DNA of 64,000 nucleotides, from contig CALJPQ010000002.1 in assembly GCA_937980645.1 (NCBI GenBank), positions 62,001 through 126,000 of the forward strand, in the 5' to 3' direction. Numbering within the stretch: position 1 is the first letter of the stretch; each line of letters opens with the position of its first letter. The stretch is from an uncultured Saprospiraceae bacterium (GTDB lineage: Bacteria; Bacteroidota; Bacteroidia; Chitinophagales; Saprospiraceae). Of the stretch, positions 40,666 to 48,934 are shown piece after piece. The position numbers were made by a program, and so were the translations under genes. A model generated the notes under the pieces. That model was not told the DNA's origin and made no database searches. It saw only the letters and a program-made list of their open reading frames with translations.

Positions 40666-43600
40666 TTATGCCAGCAATTGGGCGGCGAGTTTTCGGGCTT
40701 CTTGGCGCGGGCTTTTCCACCACTGGGCCGAGAACGTCGGTACGGTTTCGATGCCTTTGCGGGCAAAATACCGCTTGACTTGTTCTTCCCATTCATAGGA
40801 AGGTATTTCGGTGGGTGCGAAGACGCCGTCATAGAGCAGCAGGCGGCGCTTTTGTCCGTTGTCGGCTACGGTGGGTACCACGACGCCTTCGACTTCGGCA
40901 TTTCGGCGCAGCTGCCCGGGCATGAAGTAGGGCTGTAAGGCAATTTCTACTTCTTTGGCGAACAGGGAAGTGGCGTGTGCTGTTTCGGGGTAGTCCAGCA
41001 GTTGGCGCATGTGGGCTAATTGCTCTTCTGCGGCCCGGTGGTTGCCTTGCTGGATGAATTCACCGAAGGTAACTAAGTGTGATAGGACACAGGTGCCGCG
41101 GAAGTTTTTGTTGGCTGCCAGTGCTTTATAGAGACCTGCAGGTATAGAGTGAGCGATGTAGATGCGCTGTGTGGCGCGCGTCATGAGCACGTGTAGCTGG
41201 TTGAAGCCCAGTTGCGTGTTCCAGAAGTGCAGGTGTTGTGTCAGCGTGCCTTGGGCATCCACCAGCCCGTGTACAAGCGAGACCAGCAGCACGTCCACGT
41301 GTTGGCCCTGCAATTCAGCGAACTGATACACGCCTAAGCCGTTGAGGTGCAGCTGCTGGATTTTTTCGTGGCCTGCCAATTTGCGCTGTCGGATTTTGAG
41401 TAGCTGGCTGGCGATGAGGTCGCGCTGCTCTACGGTGGCGCAGGCGATGCCGACCACCGGGTACGTTTTGGCGGGCGTTTGTTCGATGAGGTTGAGCCAG
41501 TCCAGCACCTGGCGTGCTTCGGCTTCGTTGGTGCCGGTTTGTTCGTCGTAGCGCCCTTCGACGTTGCTCACGACGGTTACATCGCGCGCCGACAGGCCCG
41601 AGGGCAGGCGTTTGAACGGTGTACCGAAGGCTATCTGGTTGAAGCGCAGCCACTCTTCGGGGGTGTTCTGGTGCTGGTAATCAAGGGTGTATGTGGCGCT
41701 CCCCAGCGATTTGCAGTATTCCAGCAGGTCGTCTTCGGCCGAGGGGGTCATGTCCTGTTTGGCGTCGCCAAAGACGACGAGGCTGCTGCCCAGCCCGAAG
41801 AGGTGATAGCATTCTTGCTTAGGGATGTTGTGGGCTTCGTCCACGAGCACCAGGTCGTACCTCATGTTGGAGGCTTGCACGACGTCTAAGGCTACCTGTG
41901 GGGTTACGAAGAGGGCGGGTAGCGTTTCAGAGAGTGGGATAAGGTATTTCTCAAACAATTCTTCGGGCCTTCGCTGGAGCGACAGGGTGCGGTTGTTTTT
42001 GCCGAACCACGTTTTGTATGCCTCTGGGTCAGCGCTGCGCAGTTGTTTGAGGGCGGCGTTTTTGCGGGTGTGCCACAGCGCACGGGTTTGAGCGGGTAGC
42101 ACGCGGTCGAGGGCTTCGCGGTCAGTGTGGTAGGTGCGCAGGGCCTCTTCCTCCCACAGTAATCCGGGGTGATAGCGTTTCTGCAAGAAATGGTGCAGGT
42201 ACCAGCTGTCGAAGGCGGCGGCCCAATCGCGCGGCTTGATTTTGCATAAAGCCCGGACAACTTGTTGCTCGGGCGGGGACAGGCGCAGCCAGTGGCGTTG
42301 CCAGATGTAGAAGTCCTGAAAATCACGCAGATAGAACTGGGTTTCTTCTAAGCGCTCGATGAGGCTTTCTAAAAAGGCCTGGCGCTTAGGGATGGTCAGC
42401 ATTTCGTGTTTGAGTGGCTCCTGATAGAGGCCTGAGTCATTGAACTCGGCCAGGAATTCATCTAAGGCGCTCTCCAGTTGGCTGATGTCGTCGCGGAAGT
42501 CTAAGGCTGGGTGTACGCTGCGGGCATTGAGCCTTCGGACGTCGTCGCGCACCAAAGAGGGCACACTGCGCAGCCAGGCGTTGAGCATTTTCTCGTAGGC
42601 GCGTGTCTGCTCAGCGATGCGCGGTATCTGGCTGGTGTCTATGTTAGCCGGGAAGTCATACTCGAAATACTTGCGGTTTTGGTGCGTCTGGCGCAGCAGA
42701 TCGTAGTCGGCTCCGATTTTTTCTTTGGCTTCAACGATTTGTTTGTAGCGCTCCGAGAAGACCCCGTAAAGTTTTTCGGCAGTAGAGAGTTGTTTTTCAA
42801 ATTCAGGTCCGAAGCGCTGCACGCCGTCTTCGAGGGCCTCCTGGATGCGCCGCGTAATGTGCGACAGTTCGGAGTAATGTTGTTCGTAGTGTTCGGTGAG
42901 TGCTTCGACGTATTCGTTGGTTTTGGCGATGTAGCGGTGGTGCAGGGCGGTTGCCTTTTGGAGGAGTTGCCGCACCAGCGCTTCGGTCCAGGCCAGTCCG
43001 TCGTCGCTAGAGCGCTCTAAGAAGATGTCGTGTTTAAGTTGGCCGAGCGGGTGTTGGAGGGTAGGGAAGCGTCGGAAGAGTGGTTCGCTGTCGAAGATGG
43101 CGGCTTTGATGCTTTCGTATTCCTCAGTGGTGAAGGCGAAGTCGGCCGGATTGAGTTGGGAGAGCAGGAGTTCTTTGCCTTCCGTGCGGTTGGCCTGCAA
43201 GAACAGGCCGACGATATCGGTGAAGGAGTGTTTGCCCAGGATGGGGCGATGGAGTTCTTCCCAGGCACCGTCCAATTGGCGCAGTGCGCGCAGGGCGCGG
43301 TTGAGGAGGGACTGAAATTCCTGAGGTGAGGGGGCATCTTTGACCTTGCTTTCGGCGGCGGCGCGCAGCATGTCGGCCAGCATGAGGCGGTCGCTATCGG
43401 TATCGCGTACGACAAACGACAAATCGCCAATGCCGCGGTCGAGCAGGAACTTTTGGGCGCGGCGCAAGGCATTGAGGCTTTTAGAAACTACCAAGCACTT
43501 TTTTCCATTGGCCAGGGCATTGGCCACGATAGCCGCCAGGGCGTAGGTTTTTCCTGCTCCTGAGGCGCCTTCTACTACGGTCAGCATGTTCTGCTGCGCT

Positions 43601-44424
43601 GCATACAGGACGCGCCGTTGTGAGGGGTCTAAGGGCAAGAGGGTGAACGGATGTTGCCAGGTCAGACCATTTTCTTGCTCGGGTCGGATGCGGGGTTCAT
43701 TCACCGATATAGTTCGGGACAGGGTAGGGAAGATGCCGGCCACAGCGGCCCAGCGCAATTGACCTTCCGCCTGCACGGGCGGTAGCTCGCTGGTGGTTGG
43801 GTTGGGTTGGATGCTCAGCGCCAGCCCTTCCTCCGTCAGGGCCAGTTGTTTGTGTACGGTATCGGCAAATGCCGACAGGGCAGCCGCACCGATGAAGCCG
43901 CTTTCGACCAAAGCGCGTGCCCGCTGGGTAAAGTGGGTGCCGTGCAGCTGGTCTATGAGGTGAAAGAGCGGGTAGTTGGGCAGGATGCGCTGGGTTTCGG
44001 TGCGCTGCACCAGCCAGCGGTCGGGATGCTGGGCGTGTGGTTCCAGCTGGATTTGCCAGACAAACAGCGGTGCGCTCAAGGCCTGAGCCTCGGCCTGAAA
44101 AAACACCATCGGATAACCCACGCCCAAGTTGCGTGTGCCGAAAACCTTCTCCCGGTTACGCGCCTCAAAATAGAAGTGGTTGAACCACACCGACGATGGA
44201 TGTACGGCCTCCACTTCCAACTCAAATTGTGGGCGCTCGAGCAGCTCACGGATGAGCCGAACCGCAAAGTCGTTGTTGTTGAGCGCAAAGAGATCTACCC
44301 GCTCCAACGAGTTGGGCAGCGTCTTCATCCACAGCAGGGCTTCAGCGCTGTATAGGGCGGGGATGGTCGGCTGGCTTTTTTCTAAAAGCGCATCGGCTGG
44401 GTGGGCAGTGCTTCTTTCTGGCAT
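40666..44424 (-). CDS. Large SF1-type helicase/AAA protein with divergent Vsr-like C-terminus
   Basis: 1252 residues from the ATG at 44424. The N-terminal 260 residues are an unassigned domain. Walker A is GASGAGKT at 286-293 and the DEAH-type Walker B is LVLVDEAH ending at 865, separated by about 560 residues that are largely helical (LSTAEKLYGVFSERYKQIVE). Helicase C-terminal motifs follow: LVVFGDAKQDMTP, TLDYQHQN (motif IV region), AELQGQHVDVLLVSLVHG and FNQLHVLMTRATQRIYI (motif VI). The last 100 residues (LLLYDGVF, YEWEEQVKRYFARKG, FSAQWWKSPRQEARKLAAQL) resemble the Vsr/MTES_1575-type nuclease domain that ends Upf1-like bacterial helicases, but the catalytic acidic residues are not clear. 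Function unknown; RNA/DNA unwinding is inferred. Confidence 0.75.
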   Translation of the reverse strand: MPERSTAHPADALLEKSQPTIPALYSAEALLWMKTLPNSLERVDLFALNNNDFAVRLIRELLERPQFELEVEAVHPSSVWFNHFYFEARNREKVFGTRNLGVGYPMVFFQAEAQALSAPLFVWQIQLEPHAQHPDRWLVQRTETQRILPNYPLFHLIDQLHGTHFTQRARALVESGFIGAAALSAFADTVHKQLALTEEGLALSIQPNPTTSELPPVQAEGQLRWAAVAGIFPTLSRTISVNEPRIRPEQENGLTWQHPFTLLPLDPSQRRVLYAAQQNMLTVVEGASGAGKTYALAAIVANALANGKKCLVVSKSLNALRRAQKFLLDRGIGDLSFVVRDTDSDRLMLADMLRAAAESKVKDAPSPQEFQSLLNRALRALRQLDGAWEELHRPILGKHSFTDIVGLFLQANRTEGKELLLSQLNPADFAFTTEEYESIKAAIFDSEPLFRRFPTLQHPLGQLKHDIFLERSSDDGLAWTEALVRQLLQKATALHHRYIAKTNEYVEALTEHYEQHYSELSHITRRIQEALEDGVQRFGPEFEKQLSTAEKLYGVFSERYKQIVEAKEKIGADYDLLRQTHQNRKYFEYDFPANIDTSQIPRIAEQTRAYEKMLNAWLRSVPSLVRDDVRRLNARSVHPALDFRDDISQLESALDEFLAEFNDSGLYQEPLKHEMLTIPKRQAFLESLIERLEETQFYLRDFQDFYIWQRHWLRLSPPEQQVVRALCKIKPRDWAAAFDSWYLHHFLQKRYHPGLLWEEEALRTYHTDREALDRVLPAQTRALWHTRKNAALKQLRSADPEAYKTWFGKNNRTLSLQRRPEELFEKYLIPLSETLPALFVTPQVALDVVQASNMRYDLVLVDEAHNIPKQECYHLFGLGSSLVVFGDAKQDMTPSAEDDLLEYCKSLGSATYTLDYQHQNTPEEWLRFNQIAFGTPFKRLPSGLSARDVTVVSNVEGRYDEQTGTNEAEARQVLDWLNLIEQTPAKTYPVVGIACATVEQRDLIASQLLKIRQRKLAGHEKIQQLHLNGLGVYQFAELQGQHVDVLLVSLVHGLVDAQGTLTQHLHFWNTQLGFNQLHVLMTRATQRIYIAHSIPAGLYKALAANKNFRGTCVLSHLVTFGEFIQQGNHRAAEEQLAHMRQLLDYPETAHATSLFAKEVEIALQPYFMPGQLRRNAEVEGVVVPTVADNGQKRRLLLYDGVFAPTEIPSYEWEEQVKRYFARKGIETVPTFSAQWWKSPRQEARKLAAQLLA

Positions 44425-44469
44425 GCACTTCGTTCGATTTGAGTATGGAACAATACAAAAGGCAAGAGG

Positions 44470-44477
44470 CAAAGATA
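44470..44477 (-). promoter_or_regulatory. TATCTTTG promoter of the helicase gene
   Basis: Minus-strand box 46 bases before the ATG at 44424. It diverges from the SRP RNA promoter at 44525; the perfect palindrome GCGTCAGACGC (44512-44522) lies between the two. Confidence 0.5.
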
Positions 44478-44524
44478 GCCGGGCCAAAAAATACGGGCGT
44501 TTAGTTTTTTTGCGTCAGACGCTC

Positions 44525-44532
44525 TACCTTTG
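44525..44532 (+). promoter_or_regulatory. TACCTTTG promoter of SRP RNA
   Basis: Exact box ending five bases before the first paired base of the SRP RNA helix, the spacing expected for a stable-RNA start. Confidence 0.65.
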
Positions 44533-44536
44533 CCCC

Positions 44537-44618
44537 GCGCTGGGCGACCAGCTCCTGCAAAACTCCCCCAGGGCGGAAACGCAGCAAGGGTAATGTGGTT
44601 GAGCGGTGTGTCTGGCGC
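44537..44618 (+). ncRNA. ffs: Signal recognition particle RNA (small bacterial 4.5S type)
   Basis: About 82 bases forming one long hairpin. The 5' arm starts GCGCTGGGCGACCAGC and the 3' arm ends GTGTCTGGCGC; they pair with several G-U steps. The apical part CCAGGGCGGAAACGCAGCAAGG has the conserved domain IV features: the GGAA tetraloop (GCGGAAACGC) and the asymmetric AGCA bulge that bind Ffh. A T-rich tract (ATTTTTCATTTTTAA) follows as terminator. It guides membrane-protein ribosomes via FtsY/Ffh. Ends are approximate to a few bases. Confidence 0.88.
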
Positions 44619-44676
44619 ATTTTTCATTTTTAACACCCAGGCGACTATCTTTTATCTACCCAACCCGACGCATACC

Positions 44677-45339
44677 ATGCTTTTCTTTCTGGATACCGCT
44701 AATCTGGATCAGATCCGCGAGGCCGCCGATATGGGCATCCTTGACGGCGTTACGACCAACCCTTCCCTGATGGCAAAGGAAGGCATCACGGGAGAGAAAA
44801 ACATCCTCAAACACTACCGCACTATTTGTGAGCTGGTCGGCGACGAGTGCGACGTCAGCGCCGAGGTCATCGCCACGGACTTCAAAGGCATGGTGGAAGA
44901 GGGCAAACGGCTGGCCGATTTGCACGAAAATATCGTCGTTAAGGTGCCCATGATCCGCGACGGCGTCAAGGCCATTGCTTACTTCACGGATGCCGGCATT
45001 CGCACCAATTGCACGCTGGTTTTTTCGGCCGGCCAGGCGCTATTGGCGGCGCGGGCGGGTGCCACGTATGTGTCGCCGTTCATCGGGCGCGTGGACGACA
45101 TCGGCTGGGACGGCACGCAGCTCATCGAGGAAATATCGGAAGTGTACGTCTCGGCGGGCTTCGATACGGCCATTCTGGCTGCCAGCATTCGCAGCCCACT
45201 GCACATTGTAGAGGCCGCTAAAGCGGGTGCCGATGCCGTTACCTGCCCACTGAGTGCCCTGCTGGGCTTGCTCAACCATCCGCTGACGGACATCGGGCTG
45301 GCCAAATTCTTAGCTGACCACCAGAAAGCCAACGGCTAA
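44677..45339 (+). CDS. Transaldolase / fructose-6-phosphate aldolase-like protein
   Basis: 220 residues, the short TalC/FSA subfamily. It starts MLFFLDTANLDQIREAADMG with GVTTNPSLMAKEG, the family signature. The Schiff-base lysine is in HENIVVKVPMI; FSAGQALLAARAGATYVSPF and AASIRSPLHIVEAAKAGAD complete the barrel. Members either transfer dihydroxyacetone units in the pentose phosphate pathway or cleave fructose-6-phosphate; sequence alone does not separate them, although in Bacteroidota the transaldolase role is usual. The start is 59 bases after the SRP RNA. Upstream in-frame starts would read through the RNA gene and are wrong. Confidence 0.9.
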   Translation: MLFFLDTANLDQIREAADMGILDGVTTNPSLMAKEGITGEKNILKHYRTICELVGDECDVSAEVIATDFKGMVEEGKRLADLHENIVVKVPMIRDGVKAIAYFTDAGIRTNCTLVFSAGQALLAARAGATYVSPFIGRVDDIGWDGTQLIEEISEVYVSAGFDTAILAASIRSPLHIVEAAKAGADAVTCPLSALLGLLNHPLTDIGLAKFLADHQKANG

Positions 45340-45359
45340 GCCAAAGCTGGTCATTTGGC
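45340..45359. terminator. Short dyad between convergent genes
   Basis: GCCAAA and TTTGGC (6 bp) flank GCTGGTCA in the 22 bases between the transaldolase stop and the EEP nuclease stop. It resembles the palindromic elements at 28-36 kb but is not a clear copy. Confidence 0.35.
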
Positions 45360-45361
45360 CG

Positions 45362-46417
45362 CTAAGGGCGGTTGTCCTGCTTCTTGCGCACGGTCAGGAT
45401 ATACACCGGCAGGTGGTCGCTATAGCCATTGAGAAAGATATCGCCCACAAACGTGCGCAACGGGTAGCCGCGAAAGGCGCCTTCTTCCTGAAACATCCAC
45501 GGCTCGCGAAACACCACAGCGCGCAGCAGCTGCCAGCCGCCCGCTTGCTTCCAGACCAAGCCTTTGGACACAATGATCTGATCGAACAGGTTCCAGGCGT
45601 CGCGGTAGGCCAGCGTCCCGTTGCCGCTCTGGTACAGGGCATACATGGGATTGTACAGATCGCCAGGCTTCATGCCCTCCGTGCTCTTAGCAGCCCTCAA
45701 AACTTTAGTCAGGCTGACGTTGATAGGGTCATCGTTCAAGTCGCCCATGACAATGATTTTAGTCAGATCATTCAGGGCCAGCAAACTATCGGCGACATTA
45801 CGGCACACCTGAGCTGCAGCAGCACGTGCCCAGGCGGAGCCAGCCTCACCTCCGCGGCGCGAAGGCCAGTGGCACACCATCACGTGCAGAGTATCGCCCT
45901 GAAAGATGCCCGTTACATAGAGCACGTCTCGGGTGAAATCTATGGCACCTGTTTTGGGGTCTTTCAGTTCTACGGGGACAGGCCGCGAGCCCAACACACG
46001 GAAATACTTAGGTTGATACAGTAGCCCTACGTCAATACCACGCTCGTCGGGCGAGTCGTAGTGGACAATTTGATAGTTGCGGCCTTTTAGAGCGGGTTGG
46101 GCAACCAGGTCTTCCAGCACCGTGCGGTTTTCCACCTCCGCCACGCCCAGCAAGGCTACGCCATCGGGCGTTACATCGGTGGCCAGCAGGCTGATAACTT
46201 TGGCCATGTTGGCCTGTTTTGACCAATACTTCTCCGTATTCCAGGCCAGCCGCCCTTCGGGCAGAAAATCCCGGTCGTTAGTGTTCGGGCTGGGGATGGT
46301 ATCGAAGAGGTTTTCCAGATTGTAAAAACCAATGGCAGCCACTTCGTATTCCGCTTTTTGGGCAACGGAGGCGCCCGCTAAAGCGAGAGCTATGCTGAAC
46401 AGGAGTATTTTACCCAT
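45362..46417 (-). CDS. Exported endonuclease/exonuclease/phosphatase (EEP) family protein
   Basis: 351 residues. Signal peptide MGKILLFSIALALAGASVAQ. EEP catalytic motifs: GFYNLENLFD (the Asn near the metal site), LLGVAEVENRTVLEDLV (metal-binding Glu), HVMVCHWPSRRGG, KIIVMGDLNDDPIN (Asp/Asn pair) and YSDHLPVYILT (terminal SDH). The fold cuts phosphodiesters in nucleic acids or phosphoinositides; in Bacteroidota such exported members probably act on extracellular DNA or other phosphodiesters. Substrate not determinable. The start is supported by a TATTTTTG box 25 bases upstream. Confidence 0.87.
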   Translation of the reverse strand: MGKILLFSIALALAGASVAQKAEYEVAAIGFYNLENLFDTIPSPNTNDRDFLPEGRLAWNTEKYWSKQANMAKVISLLATDVTPDGVALLGVAEVENRTVLEDLVAQPALKGRNYQIVHYDSPDERGIDVGLLYQPKYFRVLGSRPVPVELKDPKTGAIDFTRDVLYVTGIFQGDTLHVMVCHWPSRRGGEAGSAWARAAAAQVCRNVADSLLALNDLTKIIVMGDLNDDPINVSLTKVLRAAKSTEGMKPGDLYNPMYALYQSGNGTLAYRDAWNLFDQIIVSKGLVWKQAGGWQLLRAVVFREPWMFQEEGAFRGYPLRTFVGDIFLNGYSDHLPVYILTVRKKQDNRP

Positions 46418-46441
46418 TAAAAAATGGTTTTAGAATCCCGG

Positions 46442-46449
46442 CAAAAATA
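46442..46449 (-). promoter_or_regulatory. TATTTTTG promoter of the EEP gene
   Basis: Minus-strand TAnnTTTG match 25 bases before the ATG at 46417. Confidence 0.45.
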
Positions 46450-46497
46450 GACTGCTTTACAGGGTTCCCATAACTTCTGTGCGAAAAAGGCTTTGTA

Positions 46498-47694
46498 CTA
46501 GTCCTTATACGGGTCGTACACATCCGCCGGTGCCATGGCCACGCCGATGGGCCGCAGGCGATGGACAATTTCGATGGTGCCAGCGTGTTGTTCGAGCACC
46601 TCTTCCAGCGGCTTGTAGCATTCGGGGGCCTCATCAGGAGCGCCACCGCGCAGGACGATGCCGCGCTGCTTCATGAGTTTGGTCACGTTGCCCCAACGCA
46701 CCGTGCCTTCCGACAGGTACTGGAGCTGGCCGTTTTTCCAGCGCCTCTTGCCGGCGGCCTGCGTGCGGCTGATGACGCGCCCGGCACCGTGAACGGTGGA
46801 GTACAGCCCCTTGCGGCTCAGCGGGCTATCTACGCCGCGGATGATGACCGACACGTCGGCCATGTTGGCGCCGATGAAGCCGTATTGCCCCGGGAAGGCC
46901 GGCGTGGCGCCTTTACGCACGACGTAGTACTTCTGCCCGTTGTGCTCTTCTATCCATAGGAAGTTGTGGTGGTTGTGCACCTCAAAGACGGCGCGCGTGC
47001 CCAGAATTTCGAGTACCTTAGCTACCACTAAGTCGCGTCCGGCATAGGCGTATTCGCCGGCCAGCTGGATGGCGGCTAAGTAGTCCTGCCCCAGTTCGCT
47101 GTGCGCATCAAAGAGAATGGGTGGGGCAAACATGCCGCCTTCCGGTACATGCTCCTCGAATTTTTTGCCTTTTGACAGGGCAATGAAACCTGTGGTAGTT
47201 TTATGCCCAAAGCCGCGTGAGCCAAAGTGGACGCCCACCCACAGCCAGCCCTCCTCGTCTTCAAAGAGGTCAATGAAATGGTTGCCCGAGCCGACGGTAC
47301 CTAATTGTTCGGCAGCCAGCTTCAGCAGCGCGCGCTGCGGCTTGAAAGGTGCACGGGCAATGTGTTCGAGCACCGGGTGATCTACTGGCTTGGGATTGGG
47401 CCGCCCAATGCCAAAGCCTATCTGGCGGAAAATTTCATCCATAACCTTTTCCACGTCCACATCGGCGGCGCGGATGCGTGTCTGGCAGGCTTTGTTGCCG
47501 CAGGCGATGTCAAAGCCCACACCCGAGAGACTAATCTTGTCGCGATAGGCCACCACCCCGCCAATAGGATGGCCATAGCCAACATGAGCGTCCGCAGTGA
47601 GTACAGCCCGATCCTCAGGCGTCGTCAGACAACGCTCCAATTGCTGAATGGCCGCTGGGTCTATCAGATCAGATCCGAAAACAGTGTAAAACAT
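46498..47694 (-). CDS. rtcB: RtcB-family RNA ligase
   Basis: 398 residues. Metal and guanylate sites of RtcB are visible: LTADAHVGYGHPIGGVVAY, GVGFDIACGNKA (metal-binding Cys), LGTVGSGNHFIDL, VGVHFGSRGFGH, FEVHNHHNFLW, KGATPAFPGQYGFI, and STVHGAGRVISR with H302 as the likely GMP-accepting histidine. RtcB joins 2',3'-cyclic phosphate or 3'-phosphate ends to 5'-hydroxyl ends in RNA repair or tRNA splicing, using GTP and Mn. This is one of the shorter forms. There is no archease, RtcA or RtcR gene nearby, so regulation and partner are unknown. Start ATG at 47694 begins MFYTVFGSDLIDP. Confidence 0.9.
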   Translation of the reverse strand: MFYTVFGSDLIDPAAIQQLERCLTTPEDRAVLTADAHVGYGHPIGGVVAYRDKISLSGVGFDIACGNKACQTRIRAADVDVEKVMDEIFRQIGFGIGRPNPKPVDHPVLEHIARAPFKPQRALLKLAAEQLGTVGSGNHFIDLFEDEEGWLWVGVHFGSRGFGHKTTTGFIALSKGKKFEEHVPEGGMFAPPILFDAHSELGQDYLAAIQLAGEYAYAGRDLVVAKVLEILGTRAVFEVHNHHNFLWIEEHNGQKYYVVRKGATPAFPGQYGFIGANMADVSVIIRGVDSPLSRKGLYSTVHGAGRVISRTQAAGKRRWKNGQLQYLSEGTVRWGNVTKLMKQRGIVLRGGAPDEAPECYKPLEEVLEQHAGTIEIVHRLRPIGVAMAPADVYDPYKD

Positions 47695-47773
47695 ACCAAG
47701 GCTTATTGTCTGAGTGCAGACGCTTGTTTAACTGAATTAACATAAAAATTTAAGGTGAATTAGAAATAAGAAC

Positions 47774-47781
47774 TACATTTG
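47774..47781 (+). promoter_or_regulatory. TACATTTG promoter of the PorT-like gene
   Basis: TAnnTTTG match in a strongly AT-rich leader, about 40 bases before the first plausible codons of the downstream gene. Confidence 0.45.
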
Positions 47782-47845
47782 CACTCAAATAAATAAAAAC
47801 GTTAAATAACTCATCATCATTATAAAAAATTATCCAAGCTCCTTT

Positions 47846-48502
47846 TTGCTTTTTGTGTTACTGTTCCTTTCGGGAGCGAATCTTTCAGCCCAAATAGGTA
47901 TAGGGCTTCGTGGAGGCTTAAACTTTGCCAACTGGTCCCTTAACGACGCGGCGAAGGATGAGTTTGTCTTTGATGCCAAGTCTGCCAACTCTTTGCTTTT
48001 TGGCGCTTTGTTAGAAATTCGCTTGAGCCAAAACCTGGCTATTCAGCCGGAGGTGAATTACATTCAGAAAGGAACAAAGATAGACGAAACGATTCTGGGT
48101 GCTGTGGTGAAAGGGCGTTACACCATCAACTATCTGGAAGTGCCTCTGCTGTTGAAAGCTGGGGTGGGTTTTGGCATAGGTCGTTTTGACGTCCTTTTAG
48201 GGCCGAGTTTTGGTTACGGGCTAAACGGCAAATACAAGATTACCACGACTGTTAGTGGCATCGAAGATACGGTAGAAGAAGACCTCGACTTTGAAGAGGA
48301 CGAAATTAGCCGCACGGACTTGGGCGCTCAGGTCGGCGCCTCTTTAGGCTTGAATTTGGGCTCTACGACGCGGTTTTTTGTAGACGGCCGCTATCTGTTA
48401 GGTTTTTCCAATTTGGACAAACACGAACATGTAGGTGGCGAAGATCCATCTGTTAAAAATCGTGGCGTTGCTCTGACGGCAGGTTTGATTTTTTCATTCT
48501 AA
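47846..48502 (+). CDS. PorT-family outer-membrane beta-barrel protein
   Basis: About 218 residues from a TTG at 47846; the true start is unclear. The protein is a signal peptide (LLFVLLFLSGANLSAQ) followed by a beta-barrel with the PorT-like opening IGIGLRGGLNFANWS and later NLAIQPEVNYIQKGTKID, YLEVPLLLKAGVGFG, LLGPSFGYGLNGKYK and TAGLIFSF at the end. There is no ATG at a sensible site: reading upstream in frame gives ATT-ATA-AAA-AAT-TAT-CCA, which would make a normal I/M-K-N-Y-P signal peptide if ATT or ATA (47819/47822) initiates. Probably an outer-membrane protein of the type fused or accessory to secretion; exact role unknown. More AT-rich than its neighbours. Confidence 0.75.
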   Translation: MLFVLLFLSGANLSAQIGIGLRGGLNFANWSLNDAAKDEFVFDAKSANSLLFGALLEIRLSQNLAIQPEVNYIQKGTKIDETILGAVVKGRYTINYLEVPLLLKAGVGFGIGRFDVLLGPSFGYGLNGKYKITTTVSGIEDTVEEDLDFEEDEISRTDLGAQVGASLGLNLGSTTRFFVDGRYLLGFSNLDKHEHVGGEDPSVKNRGVALTAGLIFSF

Positions 48503-48525
48503 AAGCCTGCCTTTTCGATAAGTGC

Positions 48526-48567
48526 TCAAGGCGACAGCTGGCAAAGGTTGTCGCCTTGATTTTTTTT
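48526..48567 (+). terminator. Rho-independent terminator of the PorT-like gene
   Basis: Perfect 11-bp stem TCAAGGCGACA / TGTCGCCTTGA followed by eight T. Confidence 0.92.
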
Positions 48568-48805
48568 ACGGCCCTTCACTTTCGCGTCGTTCGCGCTCCC
48601 AGTCCGTGTTGGCCACGACCAGCAGGATGAAGCCTGCCATGACCATGAACAGTTTAGCTACAAAAGAAAACAAGCGTCCGGGCACTTCTAAAAATTGAAG
48701 GAAAGCCCATTGCGCGCCCACGAGTTGTAAGGCTAAGGCCGTAATACCCGCTACAATGAGGAACAGGCCTAGTGCAATCCAGAGGGTTTTGTATTTTGTT
48801 ATCAT
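48566..48805 (-). CDS. Small two-helix membrane protein
   Basis: 79 residues from the ATG at 48805: MITKYKTLWIALGLFLIVAG begins the first helix (to about residue 30) and LFSFVAKLFMVMAGFILLVV the second (about 44-66), ending in a charged WERERRESEG tail. A longer in-frame reading to 49108 overlaps the HMG-CoA lyase gene in antisense and is rejected. No family recognised. The stop codon overlaps the end of the plus-strand terminator. Confidence 0.65.
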   Translation of the reverse strand: MITKYKTLWIALGLFLIVAGITALALQLVGAQWAFLQFLEVPGRLFSFVAKLFMVMAGFILLVVANTDWERERRESEGP

Positions 48806-48934
48806 CGGATGCAAAAATGCATTGCCCGTCGTTAGCGGGCAGCGGTTAACAGCGACCTGCATAACTTTGAGGCGGCTGTTTTGTTCAGCCTGAAAGTTGC
48901 CCGAGGTTTTTGGGCGGCCTTCTTTTCCTTTGCT

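Noticed and set aside
44530..44676. Upstream in-frame extension of the transaldolase
   Set aside because: It would translate the SRP RNA gene; the conserved protein begins at 44677.
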